DNA of 64,000 nt from Solibacillus daqui (GCF_028747805.1 NZ_CP114887.1:2411501-2475500), one strand, 5' to 3'. Shown: positions 53,560 through 62,909, numbered from the stretch's first letter. The notes: generated by a model not told the origin, from the letters alone. Numbers and translations: made by a program.

Positions 53560-55130
53560 TATACATTTAACTCTCCAGATTCAAGTAAGAATCGACCTTT
53601 TGTATTACGTGATAACACTGTCGATTTTTTGCCAATTTGAAGGAATGTTCCCGGATACGCTTCCTTAGTCACAGTTATTTCTTCTTTACCTACACTACGT
53701 AAATCGTTCATCAATTGTTTAATCTCACGGTCTATACTCGCTGCCGATTCTTTATTAGACGAAAGTTTTTGCTTTGTTTGTTCAAATGCAGCAATTTGTG
53801 GCTTCGTTAAATTATTTACAATCGGTAGAATACGATTTACTTGTGATTCAAGCTGTAAAATATCTTCTTGCATTGATTTTAATAGTGCAGCCTTTGATTG
53901 AATTAATTCAAGACCATCTGCTTTATTGACACTATTTATTATTAATTCTGTCTTACGCTCTAAGCGATTGCCTGTAATTGCCGATACAATTATACTCTTT
54001 GCAATAGCTCTGCCACCAATGATTTTGCCTTTTCGATCATCCACTAATATCGAATGCGCTTGAATATTAGAACCTAATGCATAAAATCCGATATTTACAT
54101 CTCCATCGGCAATTAAGTTTGCATCGTTCACATGTTTTACGAAAATATTCCCACCTGCTTCAACTCGTGTTTCACCTATGCCAAAAATACCTCCACGAAT
54201 GAATACATCCCCATCGATTGATTTAATCAATTTAGCTCCTGAAACACCTTCAGGGGCTTCAATCGATATATCTCCTTTTGCAATTACTGAAAACCCAGCT
54301 TGCACTGTACCACGAATTGAAATCGAACCATTAAAATCAATATTACCAGTTTCAACACCGACATCACCATTTATTGGTAAATGATGATTTACACTAACCA
54401 TGCCTCTATGTTCCTCTAATACACCATTTATTTTAGATCGTATTACTGTTTTTCCATCTTCTTCAACTTCATATGCAGATTTACGATCATATTTAAGCGA
54501 TGCATCTCGGCCATGTTGTGCTGCTACAAGCTCTCCATAAACATTGTTACCCGGGATACCCGGTTTAGCATGGATTTTTTCCCCTAACAATGCTCCTTCT
54601 TCAATTTCATAGATGAAGTTCATATCATAATAGTCTGCTTTACCATCTTCGCGAATTACTGGTTTACGTTCAGGAACTTCTAAGTATGTCACCTTAGCGT
54701 CTTCACCTTTAACGGGTGCTGTTCCCTGCGCAATTAATATTGCTTTCCCACTAACCATTGTTTCAAATTTAATGTCTTGAATTCCATGAATAACATTATT
54801 TTCTTTTAATAACCTTAATACTGTTTGTTGGAATGATTGCGAATTTGAACGAATATAGTCCAAGGTTTCATATACAAATAACGAAGCAGACATTTTATCG
54901 CGTGAAACTTCTAATGTAACTGATGGTAGCCATGTCCCAATCTCTACTGGATTCGGCGTGATTTCATTTAATACTTGTTTCAGTACTGCAAAATTCGTTA
55001 GTTTAATGCGAGGATTAAGGCGTACAATCATATCAAAATCTTTTAACATAAAGCCTGGTTTTTTAGTCTTTATATAAACCTTCTCATCTTTTTCTAAGAT
55101 TTCAAAAAACTGATTCTCAAATATAGCCAC
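53559..55130 (-). CDS. FapA-family (DUF342) protein
   Basis: This 523-residue protein has an N-terminal DUF342 domain. Its central right-handed beta-helix is made of repeated hydrophobic-glycine units (GDVGVETGNIDFNGSISIRGTVQAGFSVIAKGDISIEA and onward, residues about 250-370). A coiled coil follows (LLKSMQEDILQLESQVNRI.. to IDREIKQLMNDL) and a short C-terminal end. The family is annotated as flagellar assembly protein A by some databases, but its role in Bacillales is unclear. Start is GTG at 55130 with GGAGGGG upstream. It forms an operon with the phosphodiesterase gene. Confidence 0.85.
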   Translation of the reverse strand: MAIFENQFFEILEKDEKVYIKTKKPGFMLKDFDMIVRLNPRIKLTNFAVLKQVLNEITPNPVEIGTWLPSVTLEVSRDKMSASLFVYETLDYIRSNSQSFQQTVLRLLKENNVIHGIQDIKFETMVSGKAILIAQGTAPVKGEDAKVTYLEVPERKPVIREDGKADYYDMNFIYEIEEGALLGEKIHAKPGIPGNNVYGELVAAQHGRDASLKYDRKSAYEVEEDGKTVIRSKINGVLEEHRGMVSVNHHLPINGDVGVETGNIDFNGSISIRGTVQAGFSVIAKGDISIEAPEGVSGAKLIKSIDGDVFIRGGIFGIGETRVEAGGNIFVKHVNDANLIADGDVNIGFYALGSNIQAHSILVDDRKGKIIGGRAIAKSIIVSAITGNRLERKTELIINSVNKADGLELIQSKAALLKSMQEDILQLESQVNRILPIVNNLTKPQIAAFEQTKQKLSSNKESAASIDREIKQLMNDLRSVGKEEITVTKEAYPGTFLQIGKKSTVLSRNTKGRFLLESGELNV

Positions 55131-55789
55131 GCATATCCCCTCCCATAAAGTATAGTATATACAAATTTTAGGACTTTGTTTAGCTAAATATCAGAGAAAC
55201 TAGCTTGTTTTTTGTCACTATTACAAAAATACCACAAAAGTAATAGGTAATTAAGTACTAAATCCCTAATATTTAAAAATAAAATATAATTTTATAGTCC
55301 TATAAATAATGATATATTTCTGATATGTTGATTAAGTAACTTTCGTCTTCTCTCACGATTGCAGTAAAAGTTTTCTTCATCAGCAATATATCTAATCAAA
55401 TTGAGTCAATTAACAATTCATTGTTAATTCCTTTGGTCAAAATCAAATTATTTACTTTTTGGAGCCCTTTACTATCTGTTTTAATTTAATGTATAAAGTA
55501 ATAATATTCTGTTGTATCAATTCTCTCACTACTCTTGTAAATCTAATTTATATCATTGACTAACTGGATCATTGTAGTTTGCCTGAATAACAGTAGTACT
55601 TTTTTGTTATTTTGGTACAACAGCTGACAAGGTAATGCCTACTCGAGAGCGTATGTAAACGATTAACACTACTTTTTCATTGCACTCATCATTCTCACTT
55701 TTTCTATCATTTTAACCATAAACTATATTTATTAAATGATATATATGTTACAATTTGATGAATTTCAAAGGAACATCGAAAAAATCCCA
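55131..55789. other. A+T-rich gap without recognised genes
   Basis: About 660 bases between the FapA-family gene and the terminator at 55790. Stops are frequent in all frames and no strong hairpin or gene was recognised. It may be decayed DNA that once followed spo0A. Confidence 0.55.
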
Positions 55790-55822
55790 ATAAAAAAAGT
55801 GCCTCGAAAAAATGAGGCACTT
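55790..55822 (-). terminator. Strong terminator, probably the original spo0A terminator
   Basis: Arms AAGTGCCTC and GAGGCACTT with an 8-nt loop are followed on the minus strand by TTTTTTTA. It lies 127 bases beyond the stop of the displaced spo0A 3' end at 55949, and no other minus-strand gene needs it. Confidence 0.85.
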
Positions 55823-55948
55823 AAAAGAATAATATTGAGTAATCATACCATTCTAAAAAAGGAGGTAAAAACTAATAGTAAAAATCATCTTACTAAAGTC
55901 ATAATACCCCTCCAATACATTTTTAAACATCATTTCCAAAAAAAGTTG

Positions 55949-56034
55949 TTAACTCGCAACCATTTCTATACGAATTTTATCGGCAATCATGGCGATGAAC
56001 TCTGAATTGGTCGGTTTTGACTTCATATGGTGCA
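55949..56034. repeat. Distal attachment-site repeat (putative att)
   Basis: 86-bp copy of the spo0A 3' end in direct orientation to 58585-58670. Differences are five single bases, all within the first 52 positions; the last 34 bp (TCTGAATTGGTCGG..TGGTGCA) are identical and may hold the crossover core. Confidence 0.85.
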
Positions 56035-56074
56035 TACCTTCGTAGCGTACTATCTGCTTTTTGCGTACTTCCAT
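55949..56074 (-). pseudogene. Displaced spo0A 3' end, in frame with 13 foreign codons
   Basis: The stop and last 28 codons equal the Spo0A C-terminus ([27 protein letters not shown], no amino-acid change). Before them an open frame starts ATG at 56074 (MEVRKKQIVRYEGM). The 86-bp DNA match to 58585-58670 ends abruptly at TGCA (56031-56034). It is not a working gene but the distal side of an attachment-site duplication. Confidence 0.85.
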
Positions 56075-56228
56075 CGTAACACCACATAAATGTATTTATA
56101 CATTTTAGAACCTTCTATGTCAGTTTTGCGTTTTTAATATCGCCTACTAGACGATTCCACACGAACATCATCTATCCGCTTAACCGAATCTCGATGCGTT
56201 AGAATTTAGAATTTCGTCTGACAACACA

Positions 56229-56265
56229 AAAAAGAACGACCCACACAATAATATGTTGACCGTTC
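56229..56265 (-). terminator. Terminator of the PH-domain gene
   Basis: Minus-strand GAACGG.CAACA pairs with TGTG..GTCGTTC, followed by TTTTTTG, ten bases after the gene's stop. The stem has bulges. Confidence 0.6.
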
Positions 56266-56275
56266 AATTTAATCG

Positions 56276-56653
56276 CTATCCTAAAACATATTCTGCTAAT
56301 ACGCTTTGAACTTTATAAATATTAGTCGATTTATTAAAGTTTTTTTGTATAGGCACCCCACTACCCGACACCCAAATTTTTAATTCTGCATCTAAATCAA
56401 AAGTTCCGGCAGTTTCAACTGAAAAATGTAGAATACTTTTATATGGTATTGAGTGATACTCGGTTTTCTTTCCAGTCACCCCTTGTTTATCGATCAATAT
56501 TAGTCTTTTATCAGTAAAGATAAATGTATCCCTTATAACTTTATAAGCGTTTTTTATTGTTTCGTTAGGAATTAGCAAATCCTTTAATTCTTCTTCTAAT
56601 TTATTAAGATTTACTTCGCTTGCATTTCCTATTAATCCATCGAATAATCCCAT
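56276..56653 (-). CDS. Bacterial PH-domain protein (bPH, DUF1696-like)
   Basis: This 125-residue protein has a short helical lead (MGLFDGLIGNASEVNLNKLEEELKDLLIPNE) and then a bacterial pleckstrin-homology fold with DTFIFTDKRLILIDKQGVTGKKTEYHSIPYKSILHFSVETAGTFD and LKIWVSGSG. These small bPH proteins form rings in structures; their cellular role is unclear. AGGGGGG precedes the ATG. It lies inside the putative element at spo0A and may be cargo. Confidence 0.85.
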   Translation of the reverse strand: MGLFDGLIGNASEVNLNKLEEELKDLLIPNETIKNAYKVIRDTFIFTDKRLILIDKQGVTGKKTEYHSIPYKSILHFSVETAGTFDLDAELKIWVSGSGVPIQKNFNKSTNIYKVQSVLAEYVLG

Positions 56654-56805
56654 GTAAATTCCCCCTTATATATATTACATTATTCACAAACCTATTTATT
56701 ACATAAATTCAAGTTAATATTAAATTCATTGTATATACCACTGAATGAATAAATATTGCGTTTAATTATTGGACAGTAGAAAGAGCCCGTCAAAATATGG
56801 GGCTT

Positions 56806-57039
56806 AGGATCACGCACTTTCCGTCGTTGCTGAACGGGCAATACGGTCTAGCTTCGTTACGACTAACTTGTCGCCTGCCTCTAACTTCGCCAATAACTAG
56901 TTGAATTACGGTCTATCCATTTTAGTTCCAGTAAAATGCTCCTTATAGATAACATCGTAACGTTCATTCTCTAACGCTTGAATTTGCGTTTCTAACTCTC
57001 GCCCTACCGTTGATACCCTTGCATACCGTATTTAACCAT
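56806..57039 (-). pseudogene. Serine recombinase (resolvase) N-terminal remnant
   Basis: Minus-strand translation gives MVKYG, then after a frameshift YARVSTVGRELETQIQALENERYDVIYKEHFTGTKMDRP, a stop, LLAKLEAGDKLVVTKLDRIARSATTE. These are the catalytic YARVS serine block and the KLDRIAR block of resolvases. At least one frameshift and two stops break it, and the rest of the gene is absent. Confidence 0.85.
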
Positions 57040-57225
57040 TTTGCCGTCTCTCTTCCTGACAACAAGGTATGATACCTTTTCATACCTTGATATTATTACA
57101 TCGATCAACTTATTCAACTAACGGTGCAGAAAGAACGTTAGTTGAAGGATGGGGATTTTTGCCGCATCCCATTTTCTTTTATAATAAACGGGTTAATCCA
57201 ATATAAAATTAGTATACGAATATTA

Positions 57226-57846
57226 TTAGTAGGCGATACCTACACGTGATTTTATATAATCGCTTGCTTTTATCTGTTTAAATGTAAATTCTGCTGTATC
57301 GAGTACGGATATTTCAGCCCCACCCTCCGGCAAAAAATTTCGTTCTATTCGATATTTGCCCACCCTTGCTCCATCCGGCAAGTACGTTGGACAGACAATC
57401 GTCCATTCGAGGCTAGATTGTTTGAGCATATCGTAAACTTTATGATGCTCTTTCGCTGCACGGGTTGACTTCTGTTTTGATTCACTTGATTGATAACGCA
57501 GAAAACTTGGCGTTGTTCTACTTTGCAGAATACCTGCAGTTCCTATAGTTATTATTCGTTTTATACCTTCGTTTTCCATTGATTCGATAATAAGTGGCAT
57601 ACTTTCTGATAGAGTGGTTGTGCCGTCAGTGTTTAATGCACTAATAACTATATCAATCCCATGCATTGCACGTACGATATCATCTTTAATTAAGACATCC
57701 CCTTCCATAATGGATAAATTTTCATTACTTATTTGAATCTTCTCTGGAGTGCGAACTAATACAGTAACATGATGACTTTCATTAAGGGCATAAGTAACTA
57801 TTTGACTCCCAACTCGTCCAGTTGCACCAAAAATTAAAATATTCAT
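57226..57846 (-). CDS. NAD(P)-binding Rossmann protein (NmrA/YwnB-like)
   Basis: This 206-residue atypical short-chain dehydrogenase has nucleotide motif GATGRVGSQIV at residues 7-17, VLVRTPEK, the GDVLIKDDIVRAMHGIDIVISAL block and the WTIVCPTYLPDG segment. Such proteins act as NAD(P)H-dependent reductases or redox sensors; no substrate can be given. AAAGGAG precedes the ATG. It lies within the spo0A-flanked segment and may be cargo of the decayed element. Confidence 0.85.
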   Translation of the reverse strand: MNILIFGATGRVGSQIVTYALNESHHVTVLVRTPEKIQISNENLSIMEGDVLIKDDIVRAMHGIDIVISALNTDGTTTLSESMPLIIESMENEGIKRIITIGTAGILQSRTTPSFLRYQSSESKQKSTRAAKEHHKVYDMLKQSSLEWTIVCPTYLPDGARVGKYRIERNFLPEGGAEISVLDTAEFTFKQIKASDYIKSRVGIAY

Positions 57847-58010
57847 ATGAATGAGGCTCCTTTACCAAATACTAATATTTTACTATAAAAGTTATATTAT
57901 CGTCTTTTCAACGAACGTAAAAACCAATAGGTATTACAATAAAGATTGTGAATAATTGTACTTAAACTAACGGAGTTTTTTAGTTGAAGAAGAGCACGGA
58001 AAAAACGTTT

Positions 58011-58477
58011 CTATTCATTATCTTCTAGCATAACCTTCATTTTACGCTCTGGCTTCACGTTCTTGACGTTTTTCATTGGATTGGTACGAATCACCTGTTC
58101 TTGATACAAATACGCAAAAAACACCTTTATATTGCGTGTATAGTTGGCTATTGTTGTATTGGATATGTTCTTACCATAATCGTCTTTTATTGTTATTGGC
58201 ATTGTCATTGACAGTCCATTCATATTTCTCACGTTCCCCCAAACTACGGCATGTAACTTCCTAAATGTTCCGCCTTGACCAGTCTAGGTGAATCGATTTC
58301 AAATTCAACAAATATCCATTTAGCAAATAACCTTATTGTCTGTTCATAAGATTTTAATGTTTTAACTGACAATCCATTCGCAGAACAATCCAACATAAAT
58401 CGATAAATCTCTATATCAAATTCATTCAAAAAAACACCTCCATGAACGAGATTTACCCGTAAATGAACGTGTTTCAT
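58011..58477 (-). pseudogene. Truncated tyrosine recombinase (integrase N-terminal part)
   Basis: The first frame (58477-58244) gives FDIEIYRFMLDCSANGLSVKTLKSYEQTIRLFAKWIFVEFEIDSPRLVKAEHLGSY. A second frame then reads REKYEWTVNDNANNN, and a third (to 58011) gives ISNTTIANYTRNIKVFFAYLYQEQVIRTNPMKNVKNVKPERK. Together these are the SAM-like core-binding domain of a XerC/D-type integrase. Two frameshifts are present and the catalytic domain (R..HXXR..Y) is missing. It abuts the spo0A 3' end, the usual place for an integrase. Confidence 0.88.
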
Positions 58478-58584
58478 AGTTTACTTAAATTAATTAACAT
58501 TAGTTGTATAAATTCAGTGGTTAGTTGGTATAGTTGCAATGAATTCATATCTTAAGATTCTTACAAACCCAGTCACTCCAACGC

Positions 58585-58670
58585 TTAACTAGCAACCATT
58601 TCAATACGAATCTTATCCGCAATCATGGCGATGAATTCTGAATTGGTCGGTTTTGACTTCATATGGTGCA
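58585..58670. repeat. spo0A-side attachment-site repeat (putative att)
   Basis: The last 28 codons and stop of intact spo0A, repeated at 55949-56034. The protein encoded by this segment is unchanged between copies, although five bases differ, so the element carried a silent replacement 3' end. Confidence 0.85.
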
Positions 58671-59373
58671 CGGTATAGCCAAACAACTCTGAAATGTTTT
58701 CATAGCTGCCCCGATTCCATGCGACCTCAATGGCATGACGAATCGCACGTTCGACACGTGAGGATGTAGTATTGAATTTTTTAGCGATTTCTGGGTACAA
58801 AATTTTTGTTACAGAGCTTAATAGTTCAATATCGTAATACACCATTTGAATTGCTTCACGTAAGTAAGCATAGCCTTTAATATGTGCTGGAACTCCAATT
58901 TCTTTAATAATTGAAGTAATTGTTGAATCAAGTTGACGTTGATCGATTTTTGTTCCAGTCGAAACTATATCAAGTGGGCGTTTTTCTACCTCTAATTTTT
59001 TATTCGCACAATGTAAAATCTTTTGTACAAGTTGCTCAAATTCAAAAGGCTTCAGCATAAAATAAGAGGCACCGAAGTTTACAGCTTGTTTCATCACATC
59101 TTCTTGACCAAAAGCTGTCAGCATAATAACTTGCGTGCGCTCATGACGATCATCATTATACATTGCTTCCAGAACAGCTAAACCATCTAAATGCGGCATA
59201 ATAATATCTAATAGTAAAACATCAACAGTATGCTCTTCTATCATTTTAATACACATTTTTCCATTAGCGGCAGTGGCAACAACTTCAATCTGTGGATGAT
59301 TTGCAAAATACATCTCCATCATTTTCACTAATTCACGATTATCATCAGCAATCGCAATCTTCACCTTCGTCAA
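58585..59373 (-). CDS. spo0A: Sporulation master regulator Spo0A
   Basis: This 262-residue response regulator has a receiver domain with D10-D11, phosphorylation site D56 in [15 protein letters not shown] and K in VIMLTAF and [10 protein letters not shown] linker and the sigA-contact and recognition helices of the Spo0A C-terminal domain follow ([20 protein letters not shown].., [39 protein letters not shown]). It controls sporulation entry. Start is TTG at 59373 after AAGGGGGA. The last 86 bp are duplicated 2.6 kb downstream, and no terminator follows the present stop. Confidence 0.98.
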   Translation of the reverse strand: MTKVKIAIADDNRELVKMMEMYFANHPQIEVVATAANGKMCIKMIEEHTVDVLLLDIIMPHLDGLAVLEAMYNDDRHERTQVIMLTAFGQEDVMKQAVNFGASYFMLKPFEFEQLVQKILHCANKKLEVEKRPLDIVSTGTKIDQRQLDSTITSIIKEIGVPAHIKGYAYLREAIQMVYYDIELLSSVTKILYPEIAKKFNTTSSRVERAIRHAIEVAWNRGSYENISELFGYTVHHMKSKPTNSEFIAMIADKIRIEMVAS

Positions 59374-59524
59374 ACAAAATCCCCCTTTAAAATTATCATT
59401 TTCGCATTTATTCTTACATTTTACATTGATAGAAGCAGTGATTCGCCATTGTTTCCACCCTGTGCCTAAACATTTGCATACATTTTTTTAGTCATTTTTG
59501 TTATGTTTTGACATTAAATGAGTT

Positions 59525-59531
59525 TTCGACA
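59525..59531 (-). promoter_or_regulatory. 0A box upstream of spo0A
   Basis: TTCGACA is TGTCGAA on the coding strand, the core Spo0A target, 152 bases before the start. A second TGTCGAA is at 59634-59640 (plus orientation) and a near match TGTCGAT is at 59595-59601. Autoregulation is likely. Confidence 0.6.
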
Positions 59532-59660
59532 TAATCAAAAAAAATCCTTTTCTATCTATAAAAATGAGTATCTAGTAATACGAATTCTCTTCAAATCGAC
59601 ATGGAAATTAATAGAAATACATTTGTCGAATTATCATTATGTACTATTTTATTTAAAAAA

Positions 59661-59696
59661 GTAGAAAAAGACTATACTTTGTAGCAAAGTATAGTC
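59661..59696 (-). terminator. Terminator of spoIVB
   Basis: Arms GACTATACTTTG and CAAAGTATAGTC around three bases, followed on the minus strand by TTTTTC. Confidence 0.93.
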
Positions 59697-59705
59697 AAAT
59701 AGTTA

Positions 59706-60629
59706 TTAATTGGGGCTTTTTTTCAGCATTTCGATAACAAGGATTCCTGCGCCTTTCGTCGGTTCTTCGACAAACATATGTGTTATCGCACCAACAAATT
59801 GATTATTTTGTATAATGGGACTTCCACTCATGCCTTGAATAATCCCTCCAGTTTCGCGTATTAATCGCTTGTCTGAAACTTGAAACGTAAACGTTGTGTC
59901 TGAAATTTCATCAATTTCAATGTCGAATGCTTCAATTTTTTCACCATCAATTGCCGTCAATAAATGGGCTGTTCCTTGCTTTAATTGACCTTTATGCATA
60001 ATTTCAAGCGGCTGATGCAAACTTTCTTGTAAAGGCTGTTCCCAACGCCCAAAAATTCCGTATAATTCATTACTATTAACAGTTCCTAATGGTGTTGTCG
60101 CTTTATCAACAACGGACACTTTATAACCTGGTTGACCGGGAATGCTTTTTTTCACTTGTGAGATGGATGCCTCAAAAATAGCTCCGTTGTTGAATGTTGG
60201 TGGTTGCTTTAAAACAGAATCAATTATTTGGTGTCCTAACGCTCCGTATTCTAATGTACTTGGGTCGATATAAGTTAATGTACCAACACCATCCGTAGCA
60301 TTTTTCACAAATGGTCGCAAACGCTGTAATTGTTGCTTTGATACTTCCAATTTCCGTGAATTTTGTGCATTTTCAACCGTTATTTGTGCTTGTTCATTAT
60401 CAAATAATTGTTCAAGGTTCGCTATCGTTTTTCCATTTATTTCTGTGATTCGTTCTCCTTGCTTTAACCATTCACCAGACTCAAGCAACACGTCATGCGA
60501 CACATAGACATAAGGCATTTCTAGCTGTACTCCAATGGAATGCCCCATTGGAATCAGCTGTTTTGCACTTACTTGTAATGGAATACAGATTAAAAAAAGC
60601 ATCACAACAATGGACCATTTAGCCTTCAT
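59706..60629 (-). CDS. spoIVB: SpoIVB sporulation serine peptidase (S55), short form
   Basis: This 307-residue protein has a signal peptide/anchor (WSIVVMLFLICIPLQVSA), a compact PDZ-like part around residues 35-100 and an S55 peptidase domain with DGVGTLTYIDPSTLEYGALGHQI (catalytic His) and GGIIQGMSGSPIIQNNQFVGAITHMFV (catalytic Ser). It signals from forespore to mother cell by cleaving SpoIVFA. It is clearly shorter than the 425-residue B. subtilis protein, mainly at the N-terminus. Its place between recN and spo0A is conserved. Confidence 0.95.
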   Translation of the reverse strand: MKAKWSIVVMLFLICIPLQVSAKQLIPMGHSIGVQLEMPYVYVSHDVLLESGEWLKQGERITEINGKTIANLEQLFDNEQAQITVENAQNSRKLEVSKQQLQRLRPFVKNATDGVGTLTYIDPSTLEYGALGHQIIDSVLKQPPTFNNGAIFEASISQVKKSIPGQPGYKVSVVDKATTPLGTVNSNELYGIFGRWEQPLQESLHQPLEIMHKGQLKQGTAHLLTAIDGEKIEAFDIEIDEISDTTFTFQVSDKRLIRETGGIIQGMSGSPIIQNNQFVGAITHMFVEEPTKGAGILVIEMLKKSPN

Positions 60630-60710
60630 AACTCACCTCCTCGATACAATTACTATGTGGAGCTTTTACAGAGTTATGAACGGTAAAATTTTGTTTGAAT
60701 AGTAAATGAA

Positions 60711-60748
60711 ATTTAAAACGAGAAGCCTAATTTAACAGACTTCTCGTT
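60711..60748 (-). terminator. Terminator of recN
   Basis: Minus-strand AACGAGAAG pairs with CTTCTCGTT over 14 nt and leads into TTAAATTT, just beyond the recN stop. Confidence 0.8.
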
Positions 60749-60751
60749 GTA

Positions 60752-62443
60752 TTATTTCATCGCTTCTTTACGTTCATTTGCCAATTGTAATAATTCAGAA
60801 GCGTGCTGTAACGTTAAATCCGTTATTTCTGCACCGCTCATCATTCGGCTAATTTCTTCAATACGTTCATGTTGTTCCATTTCAGTAATCGTTGTAAATG
60901 TACGATCATGCTCTACCTGTTTTTTTATGTAGTATTGATGATCTGCCATCGCTGCTACTTGAGGTAAATGGGAAATACATAGAACTTGGGAATTGACTGA
61001 GATTGCAGCAATTTTTTCCGCGATTGCCTGTGCTACGCGACCACTTACACCAGTATCTACCTCGTCGAATATGATTGATGTAATGCCATTCGAAGAAGAA
61101 AAAATCGTTTTTAACGCAAGCATCATACGTGACAACTCTCCACCCGACGCCACTTTTGGTAAAGATTTTGGTGGCTCTCCGACGTTTGTCGAAATATAAA
61201 AAGCTACATAATCTTTACCGTTTATATCAAAATGATCAAGTTGTTCAAAGTTAACGATAAATTGGGCTTTTTCCATATGTAACATCCGTAACTCATTCAT
61301 AATTGCTTCACTTAATTTCAGTGCACTTTGTTTACGAACTGTTGTTAATTGTTCAGCAAATTCATTTAAATCGATTTCCATCTGCGCTAATAATTGCTCA
61401 TTTTTTTGCATCGCTTCATCTCGATTTAACAATTGACTTAACTCTTCTTCTATTTTTTCGTAGTAAAAGAGAATTTCTTCTACCGTTGTACCATATTTAC
61501 GTTTCATATTCTGATAGAGTGCCAGACGTTGTTCAACTTCATTTAAACGCTCGGCATCATATTCTAAGTCGTCTAACGCATTTTTCACTTGATAAGCTGC
61601 ATCTTGAAGCGCATAAAAGCTTGAAGTTACAGCCTCTGAAGATTCTTTAAAGATCGAATCAAGGCGCACAATGTCTTCTAATGCATTCATAGCGTTTCCG
61701 ATAAAATCTAACCCGTTGCCCTCACCTGAAATTGATTCATAAGCCATATTGGCACGCTCAAAGATTTTATGGAAATTCATTAGACGAGTACGTTCTTCAG
61801 AAAGCGACTCTTCTTCATCAACACGTAATGCGGCTTGCTCAAGTTCTTGAATTTGGAATTGATATAAATCAATACGTTGCGCAGCGCGTTGCTCATTAAT
61901 GCTTAATTCTGCTACTTCTCGTTTTAATTGACGATACGTTTCATACGCCTCATCATAGTTTGCTTTAATAACCTTTAAATCATGATAAGCAAAATGATCC
62001 AATAAATGAATATGAAATTTTTCATCCATTAATTCTTGGTTTTCATGCTGACCATGAATATCAATTAAGCTTCCACCAATTTCGCGTAATACAGATAATG
62101 GCACAAGCTTACCGTTTACTCGACAAATACTTTTTCCGGATTCATTTAAGTCCCGCCGTAAAATAATCGAACCTTCTTCTGCTTCGATGCCATGCTCCTC
62201 TAATTTCAAATAAATTGGATGCTTCTCACTGCTAATTTCAAAATGGCCACCTAATTCTGCTTTTTTTTCACCGTGGCGAATAAACTCAGTAGAGCCACGA
62301 CCACCAGCTAAAATATGGACAGCATCAATAATAATCGATTTACCTGCACCTGTTTCACCTGTTAAAACAGTCAAGCCTTCTGAAAAGCTAACAGTCAAAT
62401 CATCAATAATAGCAAAATTTCGAATGCTAAGTTCTTTTAACAA
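60752..62443 (-). CDS. recN: DNA repair protein RecN
   Basis: This 563-residue SMC-like ATPase has Walker A GETGAGKSI near residue 30, long coiled coils through the middle (residues about 150-340), signature VASGGELSRMMLALK and Walker B TSIIFDEVDTGVSG, and a final HLPQVAAMADHQYYIKK block. RecN gathers at double-strand breaks and promotes end joining to homologous DNA. Start is TTG at 62443 with GAGGTGG 6 nt upstream. It follows argR by 16 nt, as in B. subtilis. Confidence 0.97.
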   Translation of the reverse strand: MLKELSIRNFAIIDDLTVSFSEGLTVLTGETGAGKSIIIDAVHILAGGRGSTEFIRHGEKKAELGGHFEISSEKHPIYLKLEEHGIEAEEGSIILRRDLNESGKSICRVNGKLVPLSVLREIGGSLIDIHGQHENQELMDEKFHIHLLDHFAYHDLKVIKANYDEAYETYRQLKREVAELSINEQRAAQRIDLYQFQIQELEQAALRVDEEESLSEERTRLMNFHKIFERANMAYESISGEGNGLDFIGNAMNALEDIVRLDSIFKESSEAVTSSFYALQDAAYQVKNALDDLEYDAERLNEVEQRLALYQNMKRKYGTTVEEILFYYEKIEEELSQLLNRDEAMQKNEQLLAQMEIDLNEFAEQLTTVRKQSALKLSEAIMNELRMLHMEKAQFIVNFEQLDHFDINGKDYVAFYISTNVGEPPKSLPKVASGGELSRMMLALKTIFSSSNGITSIIFDEVDTGVSGRVAQAIAEKIAAISVNSQVLCISHLPQVAAMADHQYYIKKQVEHDRTFTTITEMEQHERIEEISRMMSGAEITDLTLQHASELLQLANERKEAMK

Positions 62444-62459
62444 ACGTTTCCACCTCGGT

Positions 62460-62909
62460 TTATAGCATATCTAATAAGCGAATTTTAATTTCTTCTCGGT
62501 CGTTTTCCGTACGACATAAAATTAATATTGTATCGTCTCCGCAAATCGTACCTAGCACTTCTGTCCAATCTAAGTGGTCTAATAATGAGCCAATTGCGTT
62601 AGCATTACCTGGCAATGTTTTCATCACTAAAAAGTGTGATGCCCCATCGATTGACACAAATGCATCGGCAAGTAATCGATGTAATTTTTGAATGGGATTA
62701 AAGCGTTGATCTGCAGGTAAGCTATATTTATAACGACCATCTTGTAGTGGTACCTTCACTAAATGCAATTCTTTAATATCGCGTGAAACAGTTGCTTGTG
62801 TCACATTATAGCCTGCGTTTTTCAGTTGATCTACTAACTCATCCTGTGTTTCAATCTCATTATTTGTAATAATATCGCGAATACGAATATGGCGTTGTCC
62901 TTTATTCAT
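62460..62909 (-). CDS. argR: Arginine repressor ArgR/AhrC
   Basis: This 149-residue regulator has a winged-helix N-terminus ([52 protein letters not shown]) and a C-terminal arginine-binding hexamerisation domain ending [30 protein letters not shown]. It represses arginine synthesis and activates catabolism. ATG at 62909 (MNKGQR) is chosen with AGGTG 6 nt upstream; this gives the usual 149 residues. Confidence 0.97.
   Translation of the reverse strand: MNKGQRHIRIRDIITNNEIETQDELVDQLKNAGYNVTQATVSRDIKELHLVKVPLQDGRYKYSLPADQRFNPIQKLHRLLADAFVSIDGASHFLVMKTLPGNANAIGSLLDHLDWTEVLGTICGDDTILILCRTENDREEIKIRLLDML

Larger units (their letters stand above)
55949..58670. mobile_element. Decayed integrative element at the spo0A 3' end
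   Basis: Direct repeats 55949-56034 and 58585-58670 (86 bp, 81 identical, last 34 bp identical) bound a segment with a truncated tyrosine recombinase next to the intact spo0A, a serine recombinase remnant, a PH-domain gene and an NAD(P)-binding gene. An element that integrates by a tyrosine recombinase into a gene's 3' end restores that end and pushes the old one away, which is the pattern here. No phage structural genes remain. Confidence 0.75.

Noticed and set aside
55736..56005. 89-codon open frame on the plus strand
   Set aside because: It runs through a terminator and the antisense of the displaced spo0A end, has no ribosome-binding site and a lysine-rich random composition.
58011..58477. 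Two separate small genes downstream of spo0A
   Set aside because: Both frames and a third in between read as consecutive parts of one tyrosine recombinase core-binding domain, so they are one pseudogene.
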